Source: Sphaerosporella brunnea (Eukaryota; Ascomycota; Pezizomycetes; Pezizales; Pyronemataceae). Taken from it: a stretch of DNA of 64,000 bases. Under the pieces are notes generated by a model. It worked only from the letters and a program-made list of their open reading frames with translations, ran no database searches and was not told where the DNA came from. The stretch covers positions 92,193 through 156,192 of the forward strand of contig VXIS01000077.1 of assembly GCA_008704415.1 (NCBI GenBank). The letters run 5' to 3'. The translations under genes and the position numbers were made by a program. This document shows, one piece after another, positions 34,860 through 45,435 of the stretch (its first letter is position 1; every line of letters begins with the position of its first letter).

Positions 34860-36270
34860 TGAAGTGTTGGAAATAATGTGTGTTCCAAATTATCTCAGAT
34901 GCGAGTGAGGTGGTTCCAGGGTATGTTCGTTCGAAGGATGTGAGGTTAGTTGGAATGGTTTGGAAGTCAGGTTAGTCATAATTGTTTGGAAGTCTGGTCG
35001 GTCGCACGTAGTGTTAGTTGGAATTAGGGCTGCTTGGACCACCACTTGGGAGTGACGGTGGGTGGTTGAGAATCCCCTCTCCCTCTGACTGGTTTGGGGC
35101 ATCGATGATGGAGTGATTTCTGCCGGTGGTGCAGTAATCAGGAATGCAAAACCAGCCTAAGAACATGTTGCCTTGCGCCGGCTCGGGATCTCGCGAGCCC
35201 ATACAAACAGTGAGGCGATGGATTTGAAAGGCTTGGACCACCCAAAACGATCACGCAGTGTTAACGCCAGGTACCAGCTGCCTATGAACACTGAGATCGG
35301 GCTGAAGCATTGGGGGGCTTTCGTCATGACACTGCTGTCTGTCCCCGACCTCAAACTCGTGCAGCTGTAGCCACCGGACCCTGGCCACAAACTCTTGCAA
35401 ATACAGGCAGCCACCACCATCAACAGCAATGGGGAGACCAAGTAAAAGACTCATCCGATCATGACAAGCTAGAGCTGGTGGTGCCAACTGCAGACGTCTC
35501 GTTGCGGCCGTGCCTGAATCACAGCAAATCGCCGAGCCTGTAGTGTCCGCATGCACGCATGAACTGGCCGCAAACGACAATACTTGCTTGTGCAGTGCAG
35601 TATCCCAAATCCAAACCACAGCCAAAACCGAAGCGGGTTGAAAACCCCTAATGTGCTGAGGGATTTGAGGGCAGGAACTGCTGTCCGGCGGCGATCCTAT
35701 TTGGATAGCCAGATTTTAAGGGACAGTGGAGCCGGATCGAAGAACCGGTAGCGAACGCGGGACATCTCATTATGTTTTATCCAACATATCATTTGTGAAA
35801 TGAACTGGACAGAATATTACTGGGCCGAATGCAAGTACTGCACATATACTGTCCCCGGTATTCCACCCTCTAGCATCGTGCATGTAAAATTCAAACTAAC
35901 ATCTTCCAGGACTGTCCGATATTCTTCCAGATGCGTTGCATTCCGTTCAACCATGGCTTATGTTTACGGCTATTATGCCCCATACCCCCCAAAAGAGATG
36001 GCATGTCCTCGCTACCCGCTATTGTTTATGAATTTGCAGCGTACCCCCCAAAATACAGTCAGTGATACCTCATGAACATTCGCCAGTGCGCCCCAAGTTG
36101 ACCCACAGCCATCCCACAATCCGTTCGGGTCGCTACTAACCAGGTACCATGCCCACAGCAATCTCTTGGTCGTACATCTTCGATCCTGTTGGAAACTGGC
36201 TTTCTAGGTGACTGAGAAGGAGTGATAAGGCTTGCGATACGAGGAGTGAATGTTATCTAGTGAAGCTCGG
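34860..36270. other. Divergent intergenic region between the two C2H2-family genes
   Basis: This lies between the starts of the minus gene (34856) and the plus gene (36434). Close to the minus start are short direct repeats of a TTGGAAGTC/TTGGAATGG type (34930-35030). The frames within (35173-35543) lack support. It presumably holds both promoters. Confidence 0.45.
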
Positions 36271-36284
36271 AGTGGTATATATAT
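36271..36284 (+). promoter_or_regulatory. TATA box of the plus-strand C2H2-family gene
   Basis: GGTATATATATGC sits about 155 bases before the ATG at 36434. It is followed by a C/T- and A/C-rich leader (CTCTTTCCCATCACCATCCC), as in typical fungal promoters. Confidence 0.5.
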
Positions 36285-36433
36285 GCACTTTGATTAGCAT
36301 GTTAGATCCAATTCTCTTTCCCATCACCATCCCCCAAGCAAGAACCATCCAACCGACTTAAGCTACGATCTACCCATCCTACATCTCCCATTCTGAAGTA
36401 TTATCTCACCACTAAAACGAACCACCGTACACG

Positions 36434-37904
36434 ATGTCCACGAAACGTTGCGAAGTCTGTGCCCAAGATGGCAGCGTGTCCAATAATAGCAGACACATGA
36501 GACAGGTAAGCCCCAAGCGATGACTCATTCAATCCTGCCTTGGACTGACAAACGAACAGACGCACCACATGTACTTTTGTGCCGACCACGGGAAGTACGT
36601 GATGGCACTGGCGTACGTCAATCAGAGTACTGGCGAGCTTGAGTGCGGCTGCAGGCAACGCTTGCGGATTGGCATATCCACTGGTTGGTGGAAGAAGCTG
36701 TCGACCGCTCAGAAGTCGTTGAAACGCGCGCGTGAGGCTAAGGCTGCCATGTCTGCTGAGGACGACAATGACTTCGCCAACTTCACGGCTGAGCTCGGCG
36801 GCGACGAGGCTGAGGACATCGTGGATGACTTAGCCGATGTGCGTGCGGAGCTCGACATCGCTGGGAACGAGGCTGAGGTCGGCGATTGTCACTGCGTAAG
36901 ATCGGGTTACGTATGCAGTTGTTGTGGCTCGGCACTAGGGCACAGTTGGGGTGTGGGTCACATATGCATCGTTCTGTTTTTGTTTTCTTTCTTGCTTTTC
37001 CTCTTCACTCAACCTTTGTAATACACTCTAAGTAGCTTGGTTCACCTCCTCGAATCTTGTTTCGAATCTCGTGCTCGGCACCTCTCGATCCTCGAATCCG
37101 ATCCTCGTCTCAGATCCTCGTCTTGGACCGAAAACCCTTATCCACACGAGTACCTTGGGCCTCTTCAGCCTATCCTCCAGCTCCCTCCGTCACAGCGATG
37201 GCTTCGCTGATTTGCCTGCTGAGGGCAAACTTGCGGGCAAGCAGGCTGAGGATCACTCCACGTTTCGGCCCAGACGATTGTTGAAGCGCCGTGCGCTTTC
37301 GTGTGAAGTGCGCTGTCATGAAAGTGGACTCGCCGTTGAATTGAGAGGTTCGGGTTTGAGGGTTTCGTGGTTGAACTGCTTGTACATAGCTTCTCTCCTT
37401 CGGACGCTGGTGCTCGAGACCAGACGACACGATAAACCACAACTTCCTCGCGTGCTTCTCTCTCTCTCTCTGTCTGAGTCCCCGAGTATCCTTACGGATC
37501 TCTGGTCTTTCCGCGACGCCTCCGGACCGAACCTCGTTCAACAACGGTATGGCTCGGCCCCAGCGAGGGGTGCTTATGCCAAAAAGGAGCCGAGACCGCG
37601 GATCATTGTCTGGACCGAGCCCGTCGATCCTGAACATCTCAGCGAGCTGGTTTGCAAGCAGAGGGATGCGGAAGATCGGCAACTCCAGCTGCAGGACGAC
37701 GCACTGACGGCTGACGAAGGTGCCCAAGAGATTGCGACCTGGGACAAGGCGCTCTTGAGAAACCGTGTCACCAGCATTGCACGTATCCGACTGCTGCAGG
37801 AGGATAAGACCATTAGGTGGACACCAGGATCGAACCTGCCTCTAGTCGTAGCCTACGACGGCGAGGTAATCAAACCATGCCGTCGTGCCACTAGTGAGCA
37901 TTGA
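36434..37904 (+). CDS. C2H2/acidic-repeat family protein with in-frame LTR insertion
   Basis: Exon 1 (36434-36505) encodes MSTKRCEVCAQDGSVS..SRHMRQ. A 54-bp intron (36506-36559, GTAAGC to CGAACAG, branch GGACTGACAAAC) leads to exon 2, THHMYFCADHGKYVMALAYV, ECGCRQRLRIGISTGWW and an acidic stretch (SAEDDNDFANFTAELGGDEA). Cys6, Cys9, His21 and His26 form a C2H2 finger split by the intron, exactly as in the minus paralogue. The downstream part (about 37195-37904) continues the family: GFADLPAEGKLAG, then a 265-bp solo LTR, then PRPRIIVWTEPVDP, LQLQDDALTADEGAQEIATW and NRVTSIARIRLLQED. A donor GTAAGA at 36898 suggests a second intron ending near 37195, but the phases I read do not match. That junction is unresolved, and a frameshift is possible. 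Unspliced, exon 2 stops at 37021. Function unknown; nucleic-acid binding is inferred from the finger. Confidence 0.6.
37279..37543 (+). mobile_element. Solo LTR (family L1) inside the C2H2-family gene
   Basis: It starts TGTTGAAGCGCCGTGC and ends CTCGTTCAACA (TG...CA), flanked by ACGAT (37274-37278) and ACGGT (37544-37548), a 5-bp duplication with one mismatch. The second copy at 56722-56995 has a perfect duplication, which fixes the boundaries. The paralogue on the minus strand is uninterrupted at the corresponding point (RPSGYTSLP versus RPRR-LTR-YGSAP). Confidence 0.88.
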
Positions 37905-37999
37905 AGGTACGGGAGCGTGAGAGTTGGTAGTCAGATACGATGAAAGAACCCTAATCCAGGCTGTCCGGCGCCAACGCGTGGGTACTGATAATTTCCCGG

Positions 38000-38536
38000 T
38001 CACCCTGAGGAGATAGTGTCACTGACCATCCTTTGACATATCCCTCTATATCCGTCAAATCTGATCCCGAATCGAATTCTTGTTCTTGCTGCGCGTGCAT
38101 CCCCTGGCCATGCCTGGCGCTCCACCTCCATATCTCTATCGCTCCCTGCAGCATCCCCGGGTGGGGCAAGGTTCTGATCTAGGCCGTAGAGTTCCCTGTT
38201 TGCGACGGTCTTTTGATTGACCCGCCTTTTGACCAGTAGAACAGCACTGCTGGACTCTCCAGCACCCGATTTCGCTTGTTTGATCAGCTGGCGCTCCGTT
38301 GGTTCTTCAGCCGGGATCCCACGATGATGAATCTCGACATGTCTTTTCAAGCGCTGGTGGTTGTATGCTCAGCGTTGTACTGTCCCCAGGTCTTTGAACA
38401 GTGACAGCATCGCACGAAGCGCGTTGCCTGCTCAGTTGGTGTGGGGTCTCGCGCTATGAGATCTCCTAGCTTGTGTTCTTTGTCTCTTGGTCGGCATAAC
38501 TGGTCGCGGGCTGTCTTGGTCGGAGTTAACCTCCAT
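38000..38536 (-). pseudogene. Zinc-finger protein relic, frameshifted
   Basis: An ATG at 38536 starts MEVNSDQDSPRPVMPTKRQR. After a frameshift the strand reads LGDLIARDPTPTEQATRFVR and CCHCSKTWGQYNAEH. After a second one it reads NHQRLKRHVEIHHRGIP and continues open to 38000. Joined, this gives a Cys/His finger of BED or C2H2 type (CHC...LKRHVEIHH), common at the start of transposon-derived and host proteins in such genomes. A TATATA sequence lies about 50 bases upstream. Two frameshifts within 100 codons indicate a dead gene. Confidence 0.45.
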
Positions 38537-38954
38537 TCCAGATGCTTCAGTCTGCACCCTCTGGCGGAAGATGATCCTTCTACTATATAAGAAGGTATCG
38601 AAACTAGAATTTTTGAGCCCGCTGAGGATTCGCGCGCCCGCAGCTATGTAGTGCGTGTCTAGTCCGCCCCGTCAATTTACACCGACAAACAGATATCAAG
38701 TAGCAATTACCCCAACTACCCGCCATCTTCTTGTACAAGGCCTCGATTTCATCTTCCGCTGAAGAGAAGCGGCCTGGGACCGTTCGGCCTTGGTGATTTT
38801 TCGGTGTCAGTTTATTGCGGTTGAGGTTCAAGAGGACGTGTGGGTGGCCTTTTCTTTAAGCTTTCGCAATCACGGAATTCGATAGAATATCATTGCACAA
38901 CTTGACACGCAGTTTGTATTTTCCGCCCCACACGGCCATCTCAGATCTTCTCCC

Positions 38955-39103
38955 ACCAATGGGCTCGCCAAAAGCTCAACCCGAAGCTCGGCTCCCCGGG
39001 CAACGCGTTCAAGCTTGCTCGGCTCGCAAGGGGGAGGCTCTACTCGGCTCGGCTTGAAGCTCGCGCTGTTGGCTCGGGCCAGCTGCGCTTGTGTCCATCA
39101 CTA
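38955..39103 (-). repeat. GAGC-rich element with inverted TAGTGATGGACACAAGC end
   Basis: A GCTCGG/GAGCC-rich stretch ends GCTTGTGTCCATCACTA, the inverse of the terminus at 16435. The left boundary is unclear. It belongs to the same dispersed family as the copies at 16.4 and 21.2 kb. Confidence 0.55.
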
Positions 39104-39109
39104 GTTGGA

Positions 39110-41970
39110 AATGGAGAGTTTTCCCTAGCGCACTCAGTGATTGCTTCACGTCCTCAGCGTTTGGAACCCCGCTTACCGCCCACGACCGAGTAGTCCCACC
39201 AGGCTGTGGCGCATTTTGCAGCTGCAACCGTGCGGCAGTAAAGCAAGCGCACAGCTGCCTTTGACCTCCACAGGAGTGCTGTGGTAGAGAATGACTAGTA
39301 TACGCACCAATGTTGTCTGAGGATCTGAAACGGGCTCGGTATTGAATGTGCCTGGGGACAAGGCATTGTATGCTTAGGAGCACGCATGGCACCATAACTA
39401 TCAATTTTCTGGCTCGGAAAATGACTGCAACCGAAACGCGGGGCGGTGTGGGGCTGGGTAGGCGGCATGCATCTGTCGTCATCTCTGCAGAGTCGGACGC
39501 GCACAATTTGTCGATATATCTGTCCCAGCACAGCCCTCTCACTCATCACAATGCGCGGATTTGCAATCAATCAGGTGCGGCAGGAACGGCGTCGCGGTAG
39601 GAGCGTGACGGCGGCTGATTCACAGCGCATTGCCGTCGTTGTGCAGAGCGGGAAGAACAGAATCAAGACTTCACGCACGTGGAATCACTCGCCGCCGCAC
39701 AGCCAGCAGAGCTACAGCTTAGGCCATATACCGTACTACACACGAACAACAATATATGCAGGCGCGTAAGACCGGCGAAGGGCAAGTAGAAGCACTGGCT
39801 CCGCACACGGAATCGTGGGGAGATAGCGGGTTCGCGGCACAGCAGGGACACTGAGGAAACAGGCCGGTGGGACTAATAGTGGCGAGATCTCACGGCGTCA
39901 CTGCCCGCGATTCACCGCCGGAGTGTGGCACTGGCACCCGTGAATGGAAAGTGTACCTTCACACCCACGTCCTGCATGGGCCGCATTTGTTTGATTGCGG
40001 GAGTGTTGGCATGTGCCAGTGTATTTTCACTACCGGTTGCTGCCAGGGCGGCCGTGTACATGCTTGCGGGACGGTGGAAATTGATTCGGGTTACGTGCAT
40101 GGTGTGCGCAATTGCTCATCTTTTGTCAAGCAACCATAGGGCCTGACACTCCGATATACCCAGGGGCACTGCGTCTGGACTTTTGTTCACGCAGCAAAAG
40201 CCGCGGGGACGGTAATAGGATGCTGATCGGTGTGGCGGCCAGAGAACCCTGGGATCCCCACGGACTCGCGATGAGCATAGGCCGTGGGTGATGAGGTCCG
40301 TTGGGTCACTAGCGACCCCATCCCTCTATACCAAGCGGGTAGCCGTGAGATCATAAATCACTACGGATCCGAATGCATACACGCTGAACTCCAACGGTGC
40401 CCAGGAGACGCCGAGCGTTCTCCACCGTGACGGCTTCGCGGCACGACCGTCGGCCGAAGCAGCGTGCCTATACGTAGGCTCTTGCCGGTGCGTTGTACAG
40501 TGCTGAGTGAAGGATGCGGTGCCTATGCCGTAGGACATCGAATTTTCAAATAACCCAACCAGGGATCCGCGATGCGATGACCGGCGAACCAAGGCGGAGC
40601 AACGCCCGGAGACTGCGCGGAGATACCTGCGATGATGAGTGGATGATGAGATGGATCCTGACGCTCAACAGCTTAACCGGAATCTCGCAATGCCAGTGCG
40701 CACAAGGACCCACGAATATGCTGTTTGCAAGCTATTCTGGTGTGGCAGCGGTCGGAGATGACTTTCTGGAGATGCCAGAGTTGGGATGATCATGGCCATC
40801 GCGAGAGTTAAACATGACGAGAATGGCATGCTCTCCGCCACCTACCCAACGATGACCGAAATGGCACCACCACCTAACAACAACCGGCGCGGCACGGCCT
40901 ACGGGGTCTCCACGTGCACCGGATAAGGTATGTGGACAGTGTGCAGCTATTCTAACAGGTATCTGCGGAGTGTACGGCATATCTACCGGCCGTCCACCAG
41001 CAATCAATTTGCTGTCGTGCCCCACCGTGCAGACGTTCGCAGCCTGGTCATTCCTCATGTGTGGGCTGTTGCAGGACGTTGCGTATAACCAAGCTTGAAA
41101 ACATCCAACGACGCGACAGGATCATCGCAATACGTGGAAACTTTGCGTGTGAGCTCCTGCAATCAGCGAGGCCCCACAGCGACAAAAGTAAGCACAACAC
41201 ATACCTATGTTGTTACCTGGATGATTATCTGCGGGAAAGGGCCTAGATCCGACAGCAGATTAGTGCATGTGTGCAGCTGGTCGTGCTATGTTCCCGAGGT
41301 GAAGGTGCAGTAGCTGGATGTATGGTGCAGGCTGCTTGTAACTGACAGCTCGGCAGGGCCATCTTTGTGACGCCCAGAGTGGAGAGCGTGAAATCCAGTA
41401 ATTCTTGGTGGCGACTATTCATGAGTTAGCCGAGTGCTTTGTTTGTTTGATTTGCTGCATAGCGGGGGCAATGACAGGATGGGGTACCCAGTTATCGCTA
41501 CTCTGCGCCAAAGGTATAGACATGACCAGAGCTTTAACTGGTTCTTCCGCAACCGCCCCGCCTAGTGACAGGAGTGCCGGCACTTGAAGAGGGACTGAGC
41601 GTGGACGTTGCGAACGCTATGGCAATAATTGCGGCTTCCACCGCTTTGTCGGTCGATATGGGCAGCCGTGATATCAGTACTGATGGATGCTGGGCGTCTG
41701 GCAGTCATCGCCGTTCGATCCGGATCATCTTATTTCACAATCTAGAGAAATAATCAGCTGTGCAGCGCAAGAGCTAGGTATAAAAATGCGACAAACCGAC
41801 AGTCCAAGTATACTGTCTGCTCTGCTGGCAAGGAGAGGGCACGGCCGGTTCGGTCGACCCATCGAGACCGTGAATCAGTATGATTAGGAGGTAACCAAGG
41901 CTTTGTGCAGCTCGATTGCACAGTATGTCCACAAGTGTTGTGTTTCTTGCGGAAGCCGTGGGAGCGCGAG
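39110..41970. other. No recognisable gene
   Basis: Many short frames on both strands but no motif, splice pair or repeat that I can support. Confidence 0.4.
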
Positions 41971-41982
41971 CACATTCTCAAA

Positions 41983-43079
41983 CAGTGTTCCGTACGGTCC
42001 GTCCAAGACTGCAAGACCGGATCGGACCGACTGGCACGATCCGATCCAGTCCGCCATGGCGGAGAACCACCACGATCCAGTCTGATCTAGTCCGCGGGTG
42101 CCAGGGACGGGGAAAGATCCCAGTCGACTGCAGTCGACGGGATCATCAGTAAGGTTGTAATATGTATGATAGTACCCGCGCGCCAGAAGTCTGTTTGCCG
42201 CGGTGGACCCTGACGATTGGCGGTCCCTTTAAATCGGTGGACCCTTTCTTAGCCACGGTGTACCTTTTCTTAGCCACGGTGAAAAAATCTGGATCCCTTC
42301 GCCACCGCGAAGTCTCTCATCTCATCAATTAGGCGACGTCGTCATGGTGTGTTCATAACCATTAACAACCACCTCCGGAGATCAAACAGCAACACCCGCA
42401 CCCCGCGTTGAATCATCATGAGCCAGGTTTCGTCCAGCGCGCCTCCCTCAACCGCTCCTTCCTCCAACGCGCCTTCCTCGCAGTGGGAGAAAGGTATCTC
42501 CGATAGTCAGAGCACAGTTTCATCCGCTCTTTCTTCGGTCCGAAGAGATCTCTTCACACGAACTCTTGGTAGCAATCCCGCCGACCCGCAGCAACAAGAA
42601 TCGCAAGATCCACGTGTCCCGGACATATTTTTGGGAAACAGGAAGGCCCGCACCAGCATTATCTGGAATCCGGGGAATGGGCGCGAGGTAGAGATTGCCG
42701 GTCAGAGGAGATGGCGGTGTAATCGATGTGGGTCCCCGTTCCTCAACTGCCAGCGAAAGCGGAGCTTGAGAAAAGAAAACAGATGGGTGCGAGGGTGAAA
42801 GAGCAGTGGAGCGGGAGAGCGGAATAATGGAATGATAGGACGGCGGGATGGCGGTCATGTATTTGTAGAAAATCGACAACTGATATTGCCCAACATAAGG
42901 GTTGACTGCCGTCGACTGCAGACTACTGTGGACATGGTCGACCGCAGTCGAATGCAGGGGGTCCAGGCCGCAGTACCAAACAGACTGCTGGTCCTGGTCT
43001 TTCCTGAAGACTGGATGGTCACTTGCGATCCAGTCCGGTCGAGAGTCAGGACGGGACCAACGGACTGTACGGAACACAG
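41983..43079 (+). mobile_element. hAT transposon A, internally deleted, with 8-bp target duplication
   Basis: The terminal inverted repeats are CAGTGTTCCGTACGGTCCGT and, at the right, ACGGACTGTACGGAACACAG. The flanks TTCTCAAA (41975-41982) and TTCTGAAA (43080-43087) match at 7 of 8. The 1,097-bp element carries the start of a BED-finger transposase gene but no catalytic core. Its internal sequence is repeated in diverged form at 44456-45785. Confidence 0.92.
42418..42798 (+). pseudogene. hAT transposase N-terminus with truncated BED finger
   Basis: The 126-residue frame starts at an ATG after a leader rich in CACC/AACC. A Ser/Pro-rich start (SQVSSSAPPSTAPSSN) is followed by FLGNRKARTSIIWNPGNGRE and QRRWRCNRC. 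This is the W...G.E...RW.C..C half of a BED zinc finger, the DNA-binding domain of hAT transposases. The His/His half is missing: the frame runs into terminal sequence shared with copy B and stops. The deletion junction therefore lies directly after Cys-x2-Cys. Confidence 0.75.
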
Positions 43080-43338
43080 TTCTGAAATCGTGTCACCAAT
43101 CTGCATTTGTGCTGGCGCGACCGGGAGAGTCATCACAGGCTGCTGAACACCCTGCAGATCATGCTGGATTGACGCGCGCAGGTAATGCATTCTGGTGTGT
43201 AGACAGAAGCCTCGCACATGGTGTAGGGGGAGAGGGGGAAGGGTGATGCTGGGAGACAATTTATACAGCAATTCAGCAATCGTGCGGATCCTTCTCTCAA
43301 CGATCGGCCTCTAAGAAGTGGGATGCATGATTCAGCAC

Positions 43339-43805
43339 CAGTGTTCCTAATAGCCAGCCGGAAAAAGCCCGGTTGGTCGGGCGGGCTGCGAAAGAGCCAC
43401 AGCTTGGCGGTTGTCGTCTTACCCCGGGCTGTCTAAAATTGCGACGGGCGCACTGTGCGCTGTATAAGTAGGGGTGTCACCAACAGCGTCCGTTGACAGG
43501 CGATCATTCTTTCAACGCCACACTCAACGCCAATATGCCTACCAATCCTGCGTCGCTGGGATTGCACCCGGTGGACCGCGTTCAGGAAAGGGGGTGTTTT
43601 TTTTCAGGCAGTGTAGGTGCGGGACAACGGAGACATTTTCTTTAGCGCAGTGTAGGCGCGGGAGAACCGCCATATTGCGTCGCAAAAAATTGAATTTTTC
43701 TACTTGTACTACCTGTGTGGCAGCCCGCCCGTCAGCCCGTAGAATGTCTTCAGCCCAAACAGCCCAAACACCGCCCGACGTGCGGGCTGGCTATTATGAA
43801 CACTG
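43339..43805. mobile_element. hAT-type MITE (family M2), perfect 8-bp target duplication
   Basis: The ends CAGTGTTCCTAATAGCCAGCC-type (left) and GGCTGGCTATTATGAACACTG-type (right) form inverted repeats. Identical octamers TTCAGCAC flank the element (43331-43338 and 43806-43813). The interior has AGCCC-rich subterminal repeats (GGGCGGGCTG; CAGCCCAAACAGCCC). Its first eight bases equal those of hAT A, so the same transposase lineage may mobilise both (inference). Confidence 0.93.
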
Positions 43806-44786
43806 TTCAGCACCATCCGCCGTTTCGGGCTGAGAGGGCGGCTCGGGAATGGGTCTGCGTCGATAATCACCGATTCAGATTGTGGACACCGCAGCTTCGG
43901 CAATGATACGAGTGTCGTATATGGACTCGTGATTCCCTTTGCTGCTTGCCGGTCAAATCCAGAACACTCATGAGGGCAATACAAAGCATACCGGTATTCC
44001 ACGGCCTTGACAACAGTTCGGACAGCCCTCGTAAAATACCGCCTGTAGTCCACCATCATGACCCATTAAAAGATCAGTGGCGAGTGGTTCAATAATCGGA
44101 TAAAAACCAGTTCGAACCGGTCCACCGCGAAGGGGAGGAAAGGCAGAGCAACACCGTTCATCTGCGATGGGACGGGGTATAACATACGGCTGGGTGCTGC
44201 ATATCTATCCCTATATACTCGGGGGATTTTTAAGTCTTTGGACACTTGAAAACCCTAACCCATACACGCCTCACCAAAAACACGGCAACGCAAAACACGA
44301 CATCATCGCAAAGAAAAATAGACTCTCGACTTATCTATTGCAAATTTTTTGAGGGGGCTTTTGCATTAATTTTGAGCAAGTGAACGAATTTTTCGGACCA
44401 AAGCCAGTGGAAATAGCGATTTTTCGCTTTTTCTGACGTTGTGGGTTACACCATGACCCAGTCTGATCCAGTCCGTTGGTGCCAGGGACGGGGAAAGACG
44501 GTAGTCGACTGCAGTCGAGTGGATTATTAGTAAGGTTGTAACATGTAGGATAGTACCCGCGCGCCAGAAGTCCGTTTGCCGCGTTGGACCCTGATAATTG
44601 GCGGACCCTTTGACTCGAGGACCCTTTGAATCGGCGGACCCTTTCGTAGCCACGGTGGATCTTGTCTTAGCCACGGTGACCCTTGCTTACCGACGCTGGC
44701 AGCGCTCTGGAGTGTATGAAAAGCTGGTGGCGCGATGGATTGATCGCCGCCAGGTATTCCCCACTACAGGAGCTTGATGAAATGCT

Positions 44787-45214
44787 TCCAAGAGGCCTGG
44801 CTCACCAAACATTGCACGCCAAAGGGCTACTATAGGCGACCAAAGGGAACCAACAAGATCGCCTTTAAGACCAAGAAGTCGCTGGCAGCGCGCTTCTTCC
44901 AAACAAGGATGCAAAAAGCCCCAACCGCCGCGTACCTACACAGGACAGGGCGCCGCCCAGACGACAAGTGCTGGTTCTGTCCGCGAGGACCAACTCAGAC
45001 CGGGGACCACCTTTTCAAGTCGTGCCGCAGGTGGCGCGGCGAGCATCAGGTGCTGTGGAAAGCAGTGGTGGAGGCCACTCGGGAGGAAGGCAACAGGAGG
45101 CGGAAGACAAACACCGCAGTGAGTGACTTGCTGGCGGATGGCCGTTGCACAGAGGCGGTGATGGCCTTTTTGGAAAGCACGAGTGTTGGAATGTGGCCGA
45201 AGATGGCCAACTGA
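44787..45214 (+). pseudogene. LINE polyprotein, C-terminal fragment
   Basis: The open frame encodes QEAWLTKHCTPKGYYRRPKG, then SLAARFFQTRMQKAPTAAYL, DKCWFC, GDHLFKSCRRWRGEH and GRCTEAVMAFLESTSVGMWP, to a TGA at 45212. All four residues of the C-terminal Cys/His motif (CWFC...HLFKSC) are present, so this is the least damaged tail among the five copies. The RT and RNase H domains are absent because of 5' truncation. The apparent start codon is flanking DNA. Confidence 0.85.
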
Positions 45215-45435
45215 TGTCAGATCTTTTTCTTCTGCTGCGTGTCTCTTTCCTATGTCACGAATTTCCTTTGTACAACTACCCCAGTTACGATCTCCTTTTC
45301 TTGTTTCCTTGCTTTCTTTTCCTTCGGAGGAGCGAACCCGAGAGTAGGACCAGTGCCTAGGGGCGGCGATGATTCTGTACTTTAAATGCCATGGCCGCAA
45401 GCGGCCAAATGCAATATGATTAAAACAAAACAAAA
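44787..45435 (+). mobile_element. 5'-truncated LINE insertion with 13-bp target duplication
   Basis: The identical 13-mers TTGATGAAATGCT flank the insert (44774-44786 and 45436-45448). The 649-bp body ends in the family hairpin GGCCGCAAGCGGCC (45393-45406) and a TAAAAC/AAAAC tail. It is inserted in hAT copy B and so is younger than that element's arrival. Confidence 0.93.
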
